DNA of 64,000 bases from Chromatiaceae bacterium (GCA_024235315.1 JACKMP010000001.1:479483-543482); one strand, 5' to 3'; shown: positions 8,662 to 17,240, counted from the first letter of the stretch. Numbers and translations: made by a program. Notes: generated from the sequence alone by a model not told the origin.

Positions 8662-9345
8662 TCAATCCACAGCGGCGCACCCGGCCACCGGCCATTGGTC
8701 TGCCGGGCAACGTGCACCACCGGCCCAGGGCTGGGCGCTCGCCCCGAGTGTACTGTCCAGGATGTTCCCGGTCCGGCAGTGCTGCAGCATGATCTGCCCG
8801 GCACCAGCCTCACGCAACAGGTCCAGCAGGCGCTGCAACTTGTCGGTCGGCAGCAGCGCCTCGTGTACGGTCACACGCACCTCATACGCCACACCCGATT
8901 CAACCAGGTAGCGCAGACTTTCGAATGCACGCTCGCCGCTACCCGGCACCCCGGTCAACGCCGGGTAGTCCTCCGGCAACGCCTTGATGTCCAGGCCGAC
9001 CCAGTCGATCGCCGGCAACAGCTCATCGAGACGTTCCGGATAGCAGCCTGCGGTGTGCAGACCGACCTTGAATCCAAGCGCCCGGACCTCGCCGACTGCC
9101 GCCGGCAGGCCTCGCTGCACCATCGGCTCACCACCGGAGAACACCACCGCATCGAGCAGACCGAGGCGGCGTTGCAGCAGCCCGGTGACCTCCCGCCAGT
9201 CGATGTCCGCATTCAGACCACGCGGCAGCAGGTGGCCGTTGTGGCAATAGCGGCAGCGCCAGGGACAGCCCTGGCAATACACCACGGCCGCCAACTCACC
9301 CGGGAAGTCGATGGTGGTCAGCGGCGTGATGCCGCCAATCTGCAT
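8662..9345 (-). CDS. nrdG: Anaerobic ribonucleotide reductase activase
   Basis: Radical SAM enzyme of 227 residues that would generate the glycyl radical on NrdD. The cluster motif CPWRCRYC (C-x3-C-x2-C) is followed by HNGHLL, and the GGEP-type SAM motif appears as SGGEPMVQ. The G-I-T-P-L-T-T-I-D-F-P-G N-terminus is typical of this activase family. I chose ATG 9345; the frame opens further upstream but without family similarity. It lies 76 bp downstream of the small glycyl-radical gene. Confidence 0.9.
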   Translation of the reverse strand: MQIGGITPLTTIDFPGELAAVVYCQGCPWRCRYCHNGHLLPRGLNADIDWREVTGLLQRRLGLLDAVVFSGGEPMVQRGLPAAVGEVRALGFKVGLHTAGCYPERLDELLPAIDWVGLDIKALPEDYPALTGVPGSGERAFESLRYLVESGVAYEVRVTVHEALLPTDKLQRLLDLLREAGAGQIMLQHCRTGNILDSTLGASAQPWAGGARCPADQWPVAGCAAVD

Positions 9346-9421
9346 GGCAGTCGTGCGCAACGGACCTCCGATCGTCTCGCCTGCCCGACATTCCGAACGG
9401 ACAGGCAAGACACGATTTGAG

Positions 9422-9589
9422 CTAACAGGTGCCTCGCCTCTCGGGCTCGACAAAGTACCGGCGCTCGGCGTGCTCGGACCGCTTGCCCGGATTCCACGCC
9501 GACACAGGCCGATGGTAACCCATCACCCGCGTCCATACCTCGCAGCGGGTGCGCTCCTCGTCTTTCAGCTCAACAACTGCAGTCTGCAT
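9422..9589 (-). CDS. Separately encoded glycyl-radical segment of class III ribonucleotide reductase
   Basis: Small 55-residue gene. Its centre reads CEVWTRVMGYHRPVSAWNPG, containing the R-V-x-G-Y glycyl-radical signature and the R-P-V..W-N-x-G-K tail that in most NrdD proteins is the extreme C-terminus. The upstream nrdD stops just after its zinc motif and lacks this segment. The ATG at 9589 overlaps the nrdD end by 20 bases in a different (+1) frame, so coupling by reinitiation is likely. Either NrdD is genuinely split here, or a +1 frameshift (biological or a sequencing error) joins the two. The activase gene follows directly. Confidence 0.7.
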   Translation of the reverse strand: MQTAVVELKDEERTRCEVWTRVMGYHRPVSAWNPGKRSEHAERRYFVEPERRGTC

Positions 9590-11621
9590 GTGATTTCAAC
9601 TCCTCTCTTTGTTTGTGGGCAATCAGTTCCTGATCGCACTTGGGACAGAATTCGTGCTCGCCGGCCAGGTAGCCGTGGGTCGGGCAGATCGAGAATGTCG
9701 GCGTGATGGTGATATAGGGCAGGCGGAAATTGCCGAGTGCCCGCCTGACCAGGCGTTTGCAGGCCTCACTGCTCGATACCTGCTCCGGCAGATACAGATG
9801 CAATACCGTTCCCCCGGTGTACTTGCGCTGCAGGTCGTCCTGCCGCTCCAGGGCCTCGAACGGGTCGTCGGTGAAACCGACCGGCAGCTGCGAGCTGTTG
9901 GTGTAGTAAGGTGCCTCGTCAGTGCCGGCCTGCAGGATACCGGGGAAGCGCTTGCGGTCTTCCTTGGCAAAACGGTAGGTCGTGCCCTCTGCCGGGGTGG
10001 CCTCCAGGTTGTACAGGTGGCCGGTCTCTTCCTGGAACTCGACCATGCGCCCGCGCACGTGATCGAGCAGGCGCTCCGCCAGTGCGTAACCGGCTGTCGT
10101 GGTGATGTCGTCGTGGTCAGCCGTGAAGTTGCGCACCATCTCATTGATGCCGTTCACGCCGATGGTTGAAAAATGGTTGCGCAGCGTGCCGAGGTAACGC
10201 TTGGTATAGGGGAACAGACCAGCATCCATGTGCCGCTGGATCACCTTGCGTTTGACCTCGAGACTGTCGCGGGCAATGAACAGCAATTCGTCCAGCCTCG
10301 TCAGCAGTCCCTGCTCGTCGCCACGGTAGACATAGCCCAGGCGCGCGCAATTGACCGTGACCACACCGAGCGAGCCGGTCTGCTCGGCCGAACCGAACAG
10401 GCCATTGCCACGCTTGAGCAGTTCGCGCAGGTCGAGCTGCAGGCGGCAGCACATGCTGCGGATCATGTTCGGCTGCAGCTCGGAGTTCAGGAAGTTCTGG
10501 AAGTACGGCAGCCCGTACTTCGCGGTCATCTCGAACAGGCGTTCGGCGTTCTCGCTGTCCCACGGGAAATCCGGCGTGATGTTGTAGGTGGGGATCGGGA
10601 AGGTGAACACCCTGCCCTTGGCATCGCCAGTGGTCATCACCTCGATATAGGCGCGATTGATCAGATCCATCTCGGCCTGCAGGTCACCATAGGCGAAGGG
10701 CATCTCCTCGCCGCCGACCACCGGCACCTGGTCGCGCAGGTCCTGCGGACAGACCCAGTCGAAGGTCAGGTTGGTGAACGGCGTCTGTGTGCCCCAGCGC
10801 GACGGCACGTTGAGGTTGTAGATCAACTCCTGGATGTACTGCTTGACCTGCGCATAACTGAGTCCGTCCTTGCGCACGAAGGGTGCCATGTAGGTATCGA
10901 ACGAGCTGAACGCCTGCGCCCCGGCCCATTCGTTCTGCAGGGTGCCAAGGAAGTTGACGATCTGCCCTACTGCCGAGGACATGTGTTTGGGCGGACCCGC
11001 CTCGACTTTGCCGGGCACCCCGTTGAGCCCCTCATGCAGCAGCGTGCGCAACGACCAGCCGGCGCAATACCCGGCGAGCATATCGAGGTCGTGAATATGG
11101 ATATCGCCCTCGCGGTGCGCAACCCCGGCCTCTGGGGCATAGACATGGCTGAGCCAGTAGTTGGCGATGACCTTGCCCGAGGTGTTGAGAATCAGGCCGC
11201 CGAGTGAGTAACCCTGGTTGGCATTGGCATTGACCCGCCAGTCAGCACGTTCCAGGTACTCGTTGACCGAGCTGGCCACGTCGACGATCGTGCGCTGATC
11301 GGCACGCAGGCGTTCATGCCGGTCGCGGTAGCTGATGTAGGCGCGCGCCGTGCGCAGATGGTTGGCCGCGATCAGCGTCTGCTCGACGATATCCTGCACG
11401 CGTTCTATATCCGGCACGCCGCCGGGGAAATGGCCATGGCTCAGCACCTTGACCACCTGGGAGGTCAACAGGCGCGCCTCGTCACCGGCGAATTCGCCGC
11501 TCGCCTCACCGGCGCGGCGGATGGCGGACAGAATCCGTTCGCTATCGAACGGGGTATCGGACCCGTCCCGCCGACGTATGCGTGCCGGCAGGCGGGCCAC
11601 CTGGGTGGCTGGAACAGACAT
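9570..11621 (-). CDS. nrdD: Anaerobic ribonucleoside-triphosphate reductase, catalytic part
   Basis: Large subunit of about 683 residues for oxygen-free dNTP synthesis. An N-terminal ATP-cone (RRRDGSDTPFDSERILSAI) precedes the ten-stranded barrel. Near the C-terminus the zinc-type motif SICPTHGYLAGEHEFCPKC is present, but the protein ends 20 residues later and has no glycyl-radical motif of its own; that motif is encoded by the overlapping gene at 9422-9589. I prefer ATG 11621 over 11627 because a GAGG ribosome site is well placed for it. Two NrdR-like boxes and two FNR-like boxes lie upstream. Confidence 0.9.
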   Translation of the reverse strand: MSVPATQVARLPARIRRRDGSDTPFDSERILSAIRRAGEASGEFAGDEARLLTSQVVKVLSHGHFPGGVPDIERVQDIVEQTLIAANHLRTARAYISYRDRHERLRADQRTIVDVASSVNEYLERADWRVNANANQGYSLGGLILNTSGKVIANYWLSHVYAPEAGVAHREGDIHIHDLDMLAGYCAGWSLRTLLHEGLNGVPGKVEAGPPKHMSSAVGQIVNFLGTLQNEWAGAQAFSSFDTYMAPFVRKDGLSYAQVKQYIQELIYNLNVPSRWGTQTPFTNLTFDWVCPQDLRDQVPVVGGEEMPFAYGDLQAEMDLINRAYIEVMTTGDAKGRVFTFPIPTYNITPDFPWDSENAERLFEMTAKYGLPYFQNFLNSELQPNMIRSMCCRLQLDLRELLKRGNGLFGSAEQTGSLGVVTVNCARLGYVYRGDEQGLLTRLDELLFIARDSLEVKRKVIQRHMDAGLFPYTKRYLGTLRNHFSTIGVNGINEMVRNFTADHDDITTTAGYALAERLLDHVRGRMVEFQEETGHLYNLEATPAEGTTYRFAKEDRKRFPGILQAGTDEAPYYTNSSQLPVGFTDDPFEALERQDDLQRKYTGGTVLHLYLPEQVSSSEACKRLVRRALGNFRLPYITITPTFSICPTHGYLAGEHEFCPKCDQELIAHKQREELKSHADCSC

Positions 11622-11649
11622 GGACATCCTCGTTGTTATGGTGGCTCGA

Positions 11650-11665
11650 ACACAATATGTTGTAG
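11650..11665. promoter_or_regulatory. NrdR box 1
   Basis: ACACAATATGTTGTAG closely matches the NrdR consensus (ACACWATATATTGTGT). It lies 29 bp upstream of the nrdD start and is paired with a second box centred 32 bp away, about three helical turns, as is usual for this repressor. Confidence 0.65.
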
Positions 11666-11681
11666 TTTATTGTCAGTTCGA

Positions 11682-11697
11682 ACCCAAGATGTTGGAT
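11682..11697. promoter_or_regulatory. NrdR box 2
   Basis: ACCCAAGATGTTGGAT is a weaker NrdR-like inverted repeat, in phase with the box at 11650. The pair suggests nucleotide-dependent repression of nrdD. Confidence 0.55.
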
Positions 11698-11706
11698 CGC
11701 CCTGTT

Positions 11707-11720
11707 TTGACCCAGATCAA
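11707..11720. promoter_or_regulatory. FNR-like box between nrdD and the radical SAM gene
   Basis: TTGACCCAGATCAA matches nine of ten defined FNR/DNR positions. It lies next to the NrdR boxes, 87 bp before nrdD and 93 bp before the divergent gene. Confidence 0.6.
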
Positions 11721-11745
11721 TCCTCGAGACCGAATCGCCTACTGG

Positions 11746-11759
11746 TTGACCGAGATCAA
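11746..11759. promoter_or_regulatory. Second FNR-like box in the nrdD divergent region
   Basis: TTGACCGAGATCAA is 39 bp centre-to-centre from the first box. With its centre about 60 bp before the ATG at 11813, it could serve the YhcC-ubiUV genes while the other serves nrdD. Confidence 0.6.
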
Positions 11760-11812
11760 GGGTGCCCGGGCCCGCGGATGGCACAAAGCCCGCTGACCAA
11801 CCCAGAGCCACG

Positions 11813-12802
11813 ATGTCCAGCCCACTCCCCGACCGCATCAATACGTTTGGCCAAGACCTGCTGCGCCGCTACGGGCAACGCGTGCACAAGCTCGCGATCA
11901 ACGCCGGCTTCACCTGTCCGAACCGTGACGGCAGCAAGGGCCGTGGCGGTTGCACCTTCTGCAACAACGTCTCGTTCAGTCCCAACGCGCGACGCCAGCC
12001 GGACATCAGCGAACAGATCGCCGCCGGTCGCCAGGTCGTGGCACGACGCACCGGGGCACGCCGTTTCATCGCTTACTTCCAGGCCTACACCAACACCTAT
12101 GCCGACGTGGCCAGCCTTTCGGAACTCTATGGCAGCGCCCTCGCCGAGCCGGACGTGATCGGCCTGTCCGTCGGCACGCGCCCGGACTGCGTGCCGGATG
12201 CGGTGCTTGACCTGCTGTGCCGATATCGCGACCTGGGTCATGAGGTGTGGCTGGAACTCGGCCTGCAGTCGGCGTTCGATGCCACGCTCGAGCGGGTCAA
12301 TCGCGGTCATGGGTTCGGCGAATACCGTCAGGCTGTGCGTGCAGCGCGGGCGCGCGGCCTGAAGGTCTGCACCCATCTGATCGTCGGCCTGCCCGGCGAA
12401 GACAGCACACATGCGCACAACAGCCTGGCACGCGTACTCGATCACGGGGTGGACGGTCTCAAGCTGCACCCGCTGCACGTGGTCAAGGGCACGCGCCTGG
12501 CCAATGACTGGCGACGCGGCGGCTATCGGCCGTGGTCGCTGTCAGAGTACACGCAGACCGCGGCGGACCTGGTCGAACGGACCCCGGCCGACGTGGTGTA
12601 CCACCGCCTCACCGGCACCGCCTCGCCGCAGATCCTGCTGGCGCCGGAATGGTGCCGTTTCAAATGGCGCGTGATCGACGGTATTGCCGCCGAACTCGTC
12701 AGGCGCGACACGCACCAGGGCAGCGCCCTGGCCGCTCCACTACAGATACAGGAGAAGCAGGCATGGAACTGGTCTGCCCGGCTGGCAACCTCGCGTCACT
12801 GA
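11813..12802 (+). CDS. YhcC/TIGR01212-type radical SAM protein
   Basis: Protein of 329 residues. Cysteines in FTCPNRDGSKGRGGCTFC give the C-x(n)-C-x2-C arrangement specific to this radical SAM subgroup, and SVGTRPDCV and HLIVGLPGED segments follow. E. coli YhcC is of this type; its reaction is not established. I chose ATG 11813 because upstream sequence holds the FNR boxes. The gene overlaps ubiU by 40 bases, implying cotranscription with the oxygen-independent ubiquinone genes under anaerobic control. Confidence 0.85.
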   Translation: MSSPLPDRINTFGQDLLRRYGQRVHKLAINAGFTCPNRDGSKGRGGCTFCNNVSFSPNARRQPDISEQIAAGRQVVARRTGARRFIAYFQAYTNTYADVASLSELYGSALAEPDVIGLSVGTRPDCVPDAVLDLLCRYRDLGHEVWLELGLQSAFDATLERVNRGHGFGEYRQAVRAARARGLKVCTHLIVGLPGEDSTHAHNSLARVLDHGVDGLKLHPLHVVKGTRLANDWRRGGYRPWSLSEYTQTAADLVERTPADVVYHRLTGTASPQILLAPEWCRFKWRVIDGIAAELVRRDTHQGSALAAPLQIQEKQAWNWSARLATSRH

Positions 12803-13758
12803 AGGCCGCCGTCGACGCCGGGGCGAACGCGGTCTACCTGGGATTCCGCGACGCCACCAACGCGCGCAACTTCGAGGGGCTCAATTTCAGCGAGCGCGAC
12901 ATGCATGACGGTATCGCCTATGCGCACGCGCGTGGCTGCCGCGCCTTCCTGGCTCTGAACACCTACCCGCAGCCGGCTGGTTGGGCGTCGTGGCAGCAGG
13001 CCGTCGACCGCGCCGCCGCATCCGGCTTCGATGCGGTTATCGCCGCCGACATTGGCGTGCTCGACTACGCTGCCACGCAGTATCCCGAGCTGCCGCTGCA
13101 CCTGTCGGTGCAGGGCTCTGCAACCAGCTACGAGGCGCTGCGCTTCTACCACGAGCAGTTCGGCGTGCGCCGTGCGGTACTCCCGCGCGTGCTGTCACTG
13201 GCACAGGTGCAGCACGTGGTGGCAAACAGTCCGGTGCAGATCGAGGTGTTCGGTTTCGGCAGCTTGTGCGTGATGGTCGAAGGACGCTGCCTGCTGTCGT
13301 CGTATGCGGCCGGCAAGTCCCCAAACACCCATGGCTGCTGTTCACCGGCCGCCGCGGTCGAGTGGAAGGAGACGCCACGCGGCCTCGAGACCCGCCTGGG
13401 CGGCGTGCTGATCGACCGCGTGGGACAGGGAGAGCATGCAGGCTATCCGACCCTTTGCAAAGGACGCTACCAGGTCGGCGGTGACACCTTCTATGCGATC
13501 GAAGAACCGACCAGCCTGAATACGCTCGACCTGCTGCCACAGCTCGACGCCGCCGGCGTGGTGGCGATCAAGCTGGAGGGACGCCAGCGCAGCCCGGCCT
13601 ACGTGCGCCAGGTGACCGGTGTGTGGCGTGCCGCGATCGACGCCTGTCGACGGGATCCCGGTGCGTATCGCCCACTGGCGGAGTGGCAACAGGTGCTCGG
13701 ACGGGTCAGCGAGGGTCAGCAGACAACCCTCGGTGCCTATTCCAGGCCATGGCAATGA
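12763..13758 (+). CDS. ubiU: Oxygen-independent ubiquinone hydroxylation protein UbiU
   Basis: U32-peptidase-family protein of 331 residues. The N-terminus MELVCPAGNLASLKAAVDAG and the segment F-G-S-L-C-V-M-V-E-G-R-C-L-L-S-S-Y are typical of UbiU (YhbU). Cysteines suitable for the family's [4Fe-4S] cluster are seen in EGRCLLSS, THGCCSP and TLCKGRY. UbiU works with UbiV to hydroxylate ubiquinone precursors without oxygen. The ATG at 12763 has an AGGAG ribosome site. ubiV follows and ubiT lies 3 kb away, so the complete trio is present, which fits denitrifying growth that depends on ubiquinone. Confidence 0.9.
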   Translation: MELVCPAGNLASLKAAVDAGANAVYLGFRDATNARNFEGLNFSERDMHDGIAYAHARGCRAFLALNTYPQPAGWASWQQAVDRAAASGFDAVIAADIGVLDYAATQYPELPLHLSVQGSATSYEALRFYHEQFGVRRAVLPRVLSLAQVQHVVANSPVQIEVFGFGSLCVMVEGRCLLSSYAAGKSPNTHGCCSPAAAVEWKETPRGLETRLGGVLIDRVGQGEHAGYPTLCKGRYQVGGDTFYAIEEPTSLNTLDLLPQLDAAGVVAIKLEGRQRSPAYVRQVTGVWRAAIDACRRDPGAYRPLAEWQQVLGRVSEGQQTTLGAYSRPWQ

Positions 13759-13869
13759 AGCCATGCCGACAGATCGGCCAGGGGGTTGGCCTCCTACAGG
13801 AAATCACACCCAGGAGCCGGGCCCGCTCGGCGATGTACTCGAATGCAAGCGAAACACGATAGGCAAGGC

Positions 13870-14808
13870 ATGGCACCTGTGACGCATACACCCCGTCTCG
13901 CACTCGGCCCCGTGTTGTACTACTGGTCGCGCGACGACCTGTTGGCGTTCTACGAATCGATCGCCGACACACCCGTCGACATCGTCTATCTCGGCGAGAC
14001 GGTGTGCGCCAAACGCCGCAGCCTGCGCCTCGACGACTGGCTGGCGCTGGGCGCACGACTCGCTGACGCGGGAAAACAGGTGGTGCTGTCCAGCCTCGCA
14101 CTGATCGAGGCCGAATCCGAACTCAAGGTGCTGCGCCGCTTGTGCGACAACGGACGTTTTCTGGTCGAGGCCAACGATATGGCGGCAGTGCATATGCTGG
14201 CCGGCAAGACCGAATTCGTCGCCGGCCCGTTCGTCAACATCTACAACCAGCAGACCCTGGCCGCTCTGGCGAGGCTCGGGCTGCGCCGCTGGGTGATGCC
14301 GGTGGAGCTGTCGCGCGATACGCTGGCGGCGATGCAGGCACAGCGGCCGGATTCGGTCGAGACCGAGCTGTTCGCTTTCGGTCGCCTGCCTCTGGCACTG
14401 TCGGCACGCTGTTTCACCGCCCGCGCCCACAAGCTGCCCAAGGACGACTGCCAGTTCCGCTGTCTCGACTACCCCGACGGCATGCTGCTCTCGACCCAGG
14501 ACGACGCGCGCTTCCTCGCCCTGAACGGCATACAGACCCAGTCGGCACAGACCTACACCCTGCTGCACGAGCTCGACGATATCCGCCGCCTCGGGGTCGA
14601 CGTGCTGCGCATCAGTCCGCAGTCACGCCACACGCCGGCGATCATCCAGGCGTTCTCCGATGTACTGCATTCACGACTCGACGCGGCGCAGGCACACGCG
14701 GACATCAGCCGTTACATGCCGGCAGGTCCCTGCGATGGTTATTGGGCCGGAAGGCCGGGGCTTGGCTGGGGCGAACCGACCGGCACGGTGACACACAACC
14801 CGGCCTAG
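13870..14808 (+). CDS. ubiV: Oxygen-independent ubiquinone hydroxylation protein UbiV
   Basis: U32-family protein of 312 residues. The start RLALGPVLYYWSRDDLLAFY and the segment VYLGETVCAKRRSL are characteristic of UbiV (YhbV), with further cysteines in SARCFTARAH and CQFRCLDYPDG for the iron-sulfur cluster. It forms a heterodimer with UbiU. ATG 13870 is preceded by an AAGG element and lies 111 bp after ubiU. A strong hairpin follows the stop. Together with UbiU and UbiT it supports ubiquinone synthesis in the absence of oxygen. Confidence 0.9.
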   Translation: MAPVTHTPRLALGPVLYYWSRDDLLAFYESIADTPVDIVYLGETVCAKRRSLRLDDWLALGARLADAGKQVVLSSLALIEAESELKVLRRLCDNGRFLVEANDMAAVHMLAGKTEFVAGPFVNIYNQQTLAALARLGLRRWVMPVELSRDTLAAMQAQRPDSVETELFAFGRLPLALSARCFTARAHKLPKDDCQFRCLDYPDGMLLSTQDDARFLALNGIQTQSAQTYTLLHELDDIRRLGVDVLRISPQSRHTPAIIQAFSDVLHSRLDAAQAHADISRYMPAGPCDGYWAGRPGLGWGEPTGTVTHNPA

Positions 14809-14865
14809 ACAGGCACGATCAGCGATCCGCAACCGTCACCGACCGGACCGCGGATCGGAAACGAC

Positions 14866-14899
14866 GAAGCCGGCGACACCGCAAAATGTCGCCGGCTTC
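14866..14899. terminator. Bidirectional terminator hairpin after ubiV
   Basis: GAAGCCGGCGAC and GTCGCCGGCTTC form a perfect 12-bp stem with a 10-base loop between the convergent ubiV and octaheme genes. The following TTCTCATT is only a weak T-run. Confidence 0.7.
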
Positions 14900-14947
14900 T
14901 CATTCAGGACAGGCCGGGTACGGGGCCCCGACCCGACCAACGGCCGC

Positions 14948-16426
14948 TCAATGCTTCTTGGCTGCAGCCGCGTTGCTGCTCACTTTCAACGCTGCGTGCT
15001 CGGCCCGCATCCGCTTCTCTTCCTCGAGAATCGTGTTGACCGCGGTCTTCAGCGGTGCCCAGCCATACCAATGCATGTAGTCGTTGCTGGCATGGAAGGC
15101 ACCCTGGAAGGTGCGCTGCCGGTACTCCAACATGATCAGGTAGAGTTCCTGCTCGATTTTGGTCTTCGCATCGTAGTACTGCAGCAGGTCGGGGGCGAAC
15201 TTCCAGCCTTCCGGCTTCTGCAGGATTCCGTCACGATACAGGCCCTGCACCGCGGCAATCGCCTTGGCGAACTCATGGTCGGCGGCCTTGAGGATCTCAT
15301 CCGAGGCCTTCATGTGCGACTCGACGAAACCCTGTGAGTGACACTTGTTGCAGTTCGCCTTCATCTTGGTGCGAAGCTCATTGAACTCTTCAGGACCACG
15401 CGCAGCCTCGGCCTGGAGCACGATCTCGACGAAGCGCTCGGTCGGCTGGAAGTCCCCATCGAGCACACCGGCCGCCTGCAGGATCAATGCACGATCGAGC
15501 GTCCATGTCGGGTCATCATCCAGATCCACGTAGTTGCCCGACGGCAGTGCGGCGGCCAGCTTGGTCAGCTGCGGCTCCAGTGAAGGGGCAACCTGGATCA
15601 AGGCCAACACGTTTTCCTTGGTCGGGATACGCAGGCCGAGGAAGCCCCAGGGGGTGCGTACTTCGTGGTTGCCTTCCATGAGGTGACAGGTCTGGCAGGT
15701 CGGCGCACGTCCGTCCTCTTCATGTCCCTCTATGCCCCAGATCACGCCATGCTTGGCCGAGGTGTACATCTCCCACTGCGGGTGGTCGAAGCCCATGTGG
15801 CAGTTGGAGCAGGCACGCGGGTCCTTGGCTTCCGACTTCTTGAAGCTGTGGCGGGTATGGCAGGCATCACACTGGGCGTTGCCATAGCGGTAATGTGCCT
15901 CTTCCTTGCCACCATCATAGGCAACCTTGGCATCGGTATTGCCGTCAGTCACACCGAGCAGGCCCTTCTTGCCGATTTTGTGACAGCCGGAGCAGCCCCG
16001 GTAGCCCTGCTCGGTAATTGCGCCGGGCTGGCCATGCCAGGCAATCTGCGATTTCATGACCATCCAGCCAAGCTGGTGCTTGCCGTTCGAATGTTCACGC
16101 GCCTGTTTCTTGTGGCACTCGCCGCAGGTGTCAGCGCTTGGCATGGTGGCTTCCTGCCAATCCTCCATGGTGACGTGCTTGTCACCGTGACAATTTGAGC
16201 ACAGCACCTCATCTTCCGGGTTGCTGGCATTGGCGTGAGGCGAGCCCAGGTGTTGCTTGACGATACCCGGCGTCACATTGATATGGCAGCCAACGCAGTC
16301 ACCCTGCAGTTTCTTGTCGGCATCGAAGGTCTTGACTTGCACGCCCGCTGCGAGCGCAACCGACGACAGCGCAATGAACAGCAGGCCTCCGATAAGCCCT
16401 CTAGCGGGCAAGGCTGATGGCCTCAT
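14948..16426 (-). CDS. Octaheme c-type cytochrome of the hydroxylamine-oxidoreductase (HAO-like) family
   Basis: Periplasmic protein of 492 residues with a signal peptide (GLIGGLLFIALSSVALA). Eight CxxCH motifs are visible in order: CVGCH, CSNCH, CGECH, CSGCH, CDACH, CSNCH, CQTCH and CNKCH. The long C-terminal helical part ending in a Y-M-H-W-Y-G-W-A-P segment resembles HAO and epsilon-type Hao proteins, where it lies near the active-site tyrosine. In non-nitrifiers such enzymes are proposed to reduce nitrite or handle hydroxylamine. There is no neighbouring HaoB or cytochrome c554. ATG 16426 has an AGGAG site and an FNR-like box lies 112 bp upstream. Confidence 0.8.
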   Translation of the reverse strand: MRPSALPARGLIGGLLFIALSSVALAAGVQVKTFDADKKLQGDCVGCHINVTPGIVKQHLGSPHANASNPEDEVLCSNCHGDKHVTMEDWQEATMPSADTCGECHKKQAREHSNGKHQLGWMVMKSQIAWHGQPGAITEQGYRGCSGCHKIGKKGLLGVTDGNTDAKVAYDGGKEEAHYRYGNAQCDACHTRHSFKKSEAKDPRACSNCHMGFDHPQWEMYTSAKHGVIWGIEGHEEDGRAPTCQTCHLMEGNHEVRTPWGFLGLRIPTKENVLALIQVAPSLEPQLTKLAAALPSGNYVDLDDDPTWTLDRALILQAAGVLDGDFQPTERFVEIVLQAEAARGPEEFNELRTKMKANCNKCHSQGFVESHMKASDEILKAADHEFAKAIAAVQGLYRDGILQKPEGWKFAPDLLQYYDAKTKIEQELYLIMLEYRQRTFQGAFHASNDYMHWYGWAPLKTAVNTILEEEKRMRAEHAALKVSSNAAAAKKH

Positions 16427-16537
16427 GGCATTTCTCCTTATGGTGTCTCATGGCAATCTTCTTTTTTGTGCACCCGGGCTCAGATGCCCGCGCACACGTT
16501 TGTGCCGTCAGTTCATGACAACGGGAGCCGAAAAACC

Positions 16538-16551
16538 TTGATGTCAATCAG
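16538..16551. promoter_or_regulatory. FNR-like box upstream of the octaheme cytochrome
   Basis: TTGATGTCAATCAG matches the FNR consensus at nine of ten defined positions. Its centre would place a class II start site near 16503, giving a leader of about 77 bases. Confidence 0.6.
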
Positions 16552-16724
16552 GAATTGCGATTTCGCAATCGCTTGCGGGCCCTCCCCGCACACACTGGGG
16601 GACGGTCGTTGCCTTTGAGTGGCTGATCGTGGAATGCGGCGCCAAAGACCGCGATCGGAAATCCGCGGGAGGCCAGCCTCTGGCCGATTGCCCGGTGGAC
16701 AGGATCGCCGAGAGGGCCCGGCCC

Positions 16725-17240
16725 CTATAGCGCGGGTGCGCCGGGGTCGAGTCGGGGAGCCGGAGCCACCGCACCACACCGCCGTGCATAGAGATCGGTG
16801 AAGCGTTCGAGCACATGCCGCGCCGGGCTCGGCAATGGCGGCTGGCCAAGGGCATCGAGGAAATTCTTCAGGTGCAATCCGGTGGCGGTATCGCCCTCTA
16901 TGCGCAGCAGACGCTGAAAGAACAACGAATCCGCATCTTCGCGCTGGGCTGCCAGCAACAGAAACGCGTGGGCCGTACCACTGAACCGCACATCGGCCTC
17001 AACGCGCGGTGCCGCCGGTTTGAAACCGTCGTCATCGCACATCAGTCGGTAACGGATACCGAGGTCGGTCACGTCCAGACTGACGACCTTGCCACGCAGG
17101 AAGTCCATCTCGTCTCCGGCCAGTGAGTGCGCCAGCAGGTGGTTGAGCACCAGCGACAGTCCACCGGCATGCAGGCGCGGTGGCAGCCAGCTCAATGGCT
17201 TGGTAAGGAAACGGCAAAGCCCCTGTGCTGCAAACGGCAT
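16725..17240 (-). CDS. ubiT: SCP2-domain ubiquinone biosynthesis accessory factor UbiT
   Basis: Protein of 171 residues with an SCP2 lipid-binding fold. The diagnostic stretch runs from F-S-G-T-A-H-A-F-L-L-L-A through E-D-A-D-S-L-F-F-Q-R-L-L-R-I-E-G-D-T, as in UbiT (YhbT). UbiT is required with UbiU and UbiV for oxygen-independent ubiquinone synthesis and probably carries lipophilic intermediates, replacing the aerobic UbiJ. It is separated from ubiUV by the octaheme gene and has its own FNR-like box about 70 bp upstream. Confidence 0.88.
   Translation of the reverse strand: MPFAAQGLCRFLTKPLSWLPPRLHAGGLSLVLNHLLAHSLAGDEMDFLRGKVVSLDVTDLGIRYRLMCDDDGFKPAAPRVEADVRFSGTAHAFLLLAAQREDADSLFFQRLLRIEGDTATGLHLKNFLDALGQPPLPSPARHVLERFTDLYARRCGAVAPAPRLDPGAPAL

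Noticed and set aside
7831..9420. A 529-residue plus-strand frame across the methyltransferase and nrdG
   Set aside because: It lies antisense to two genes with clear SAM motifs, and its sequence is Gln/Arg/His-rich low-quality translation.
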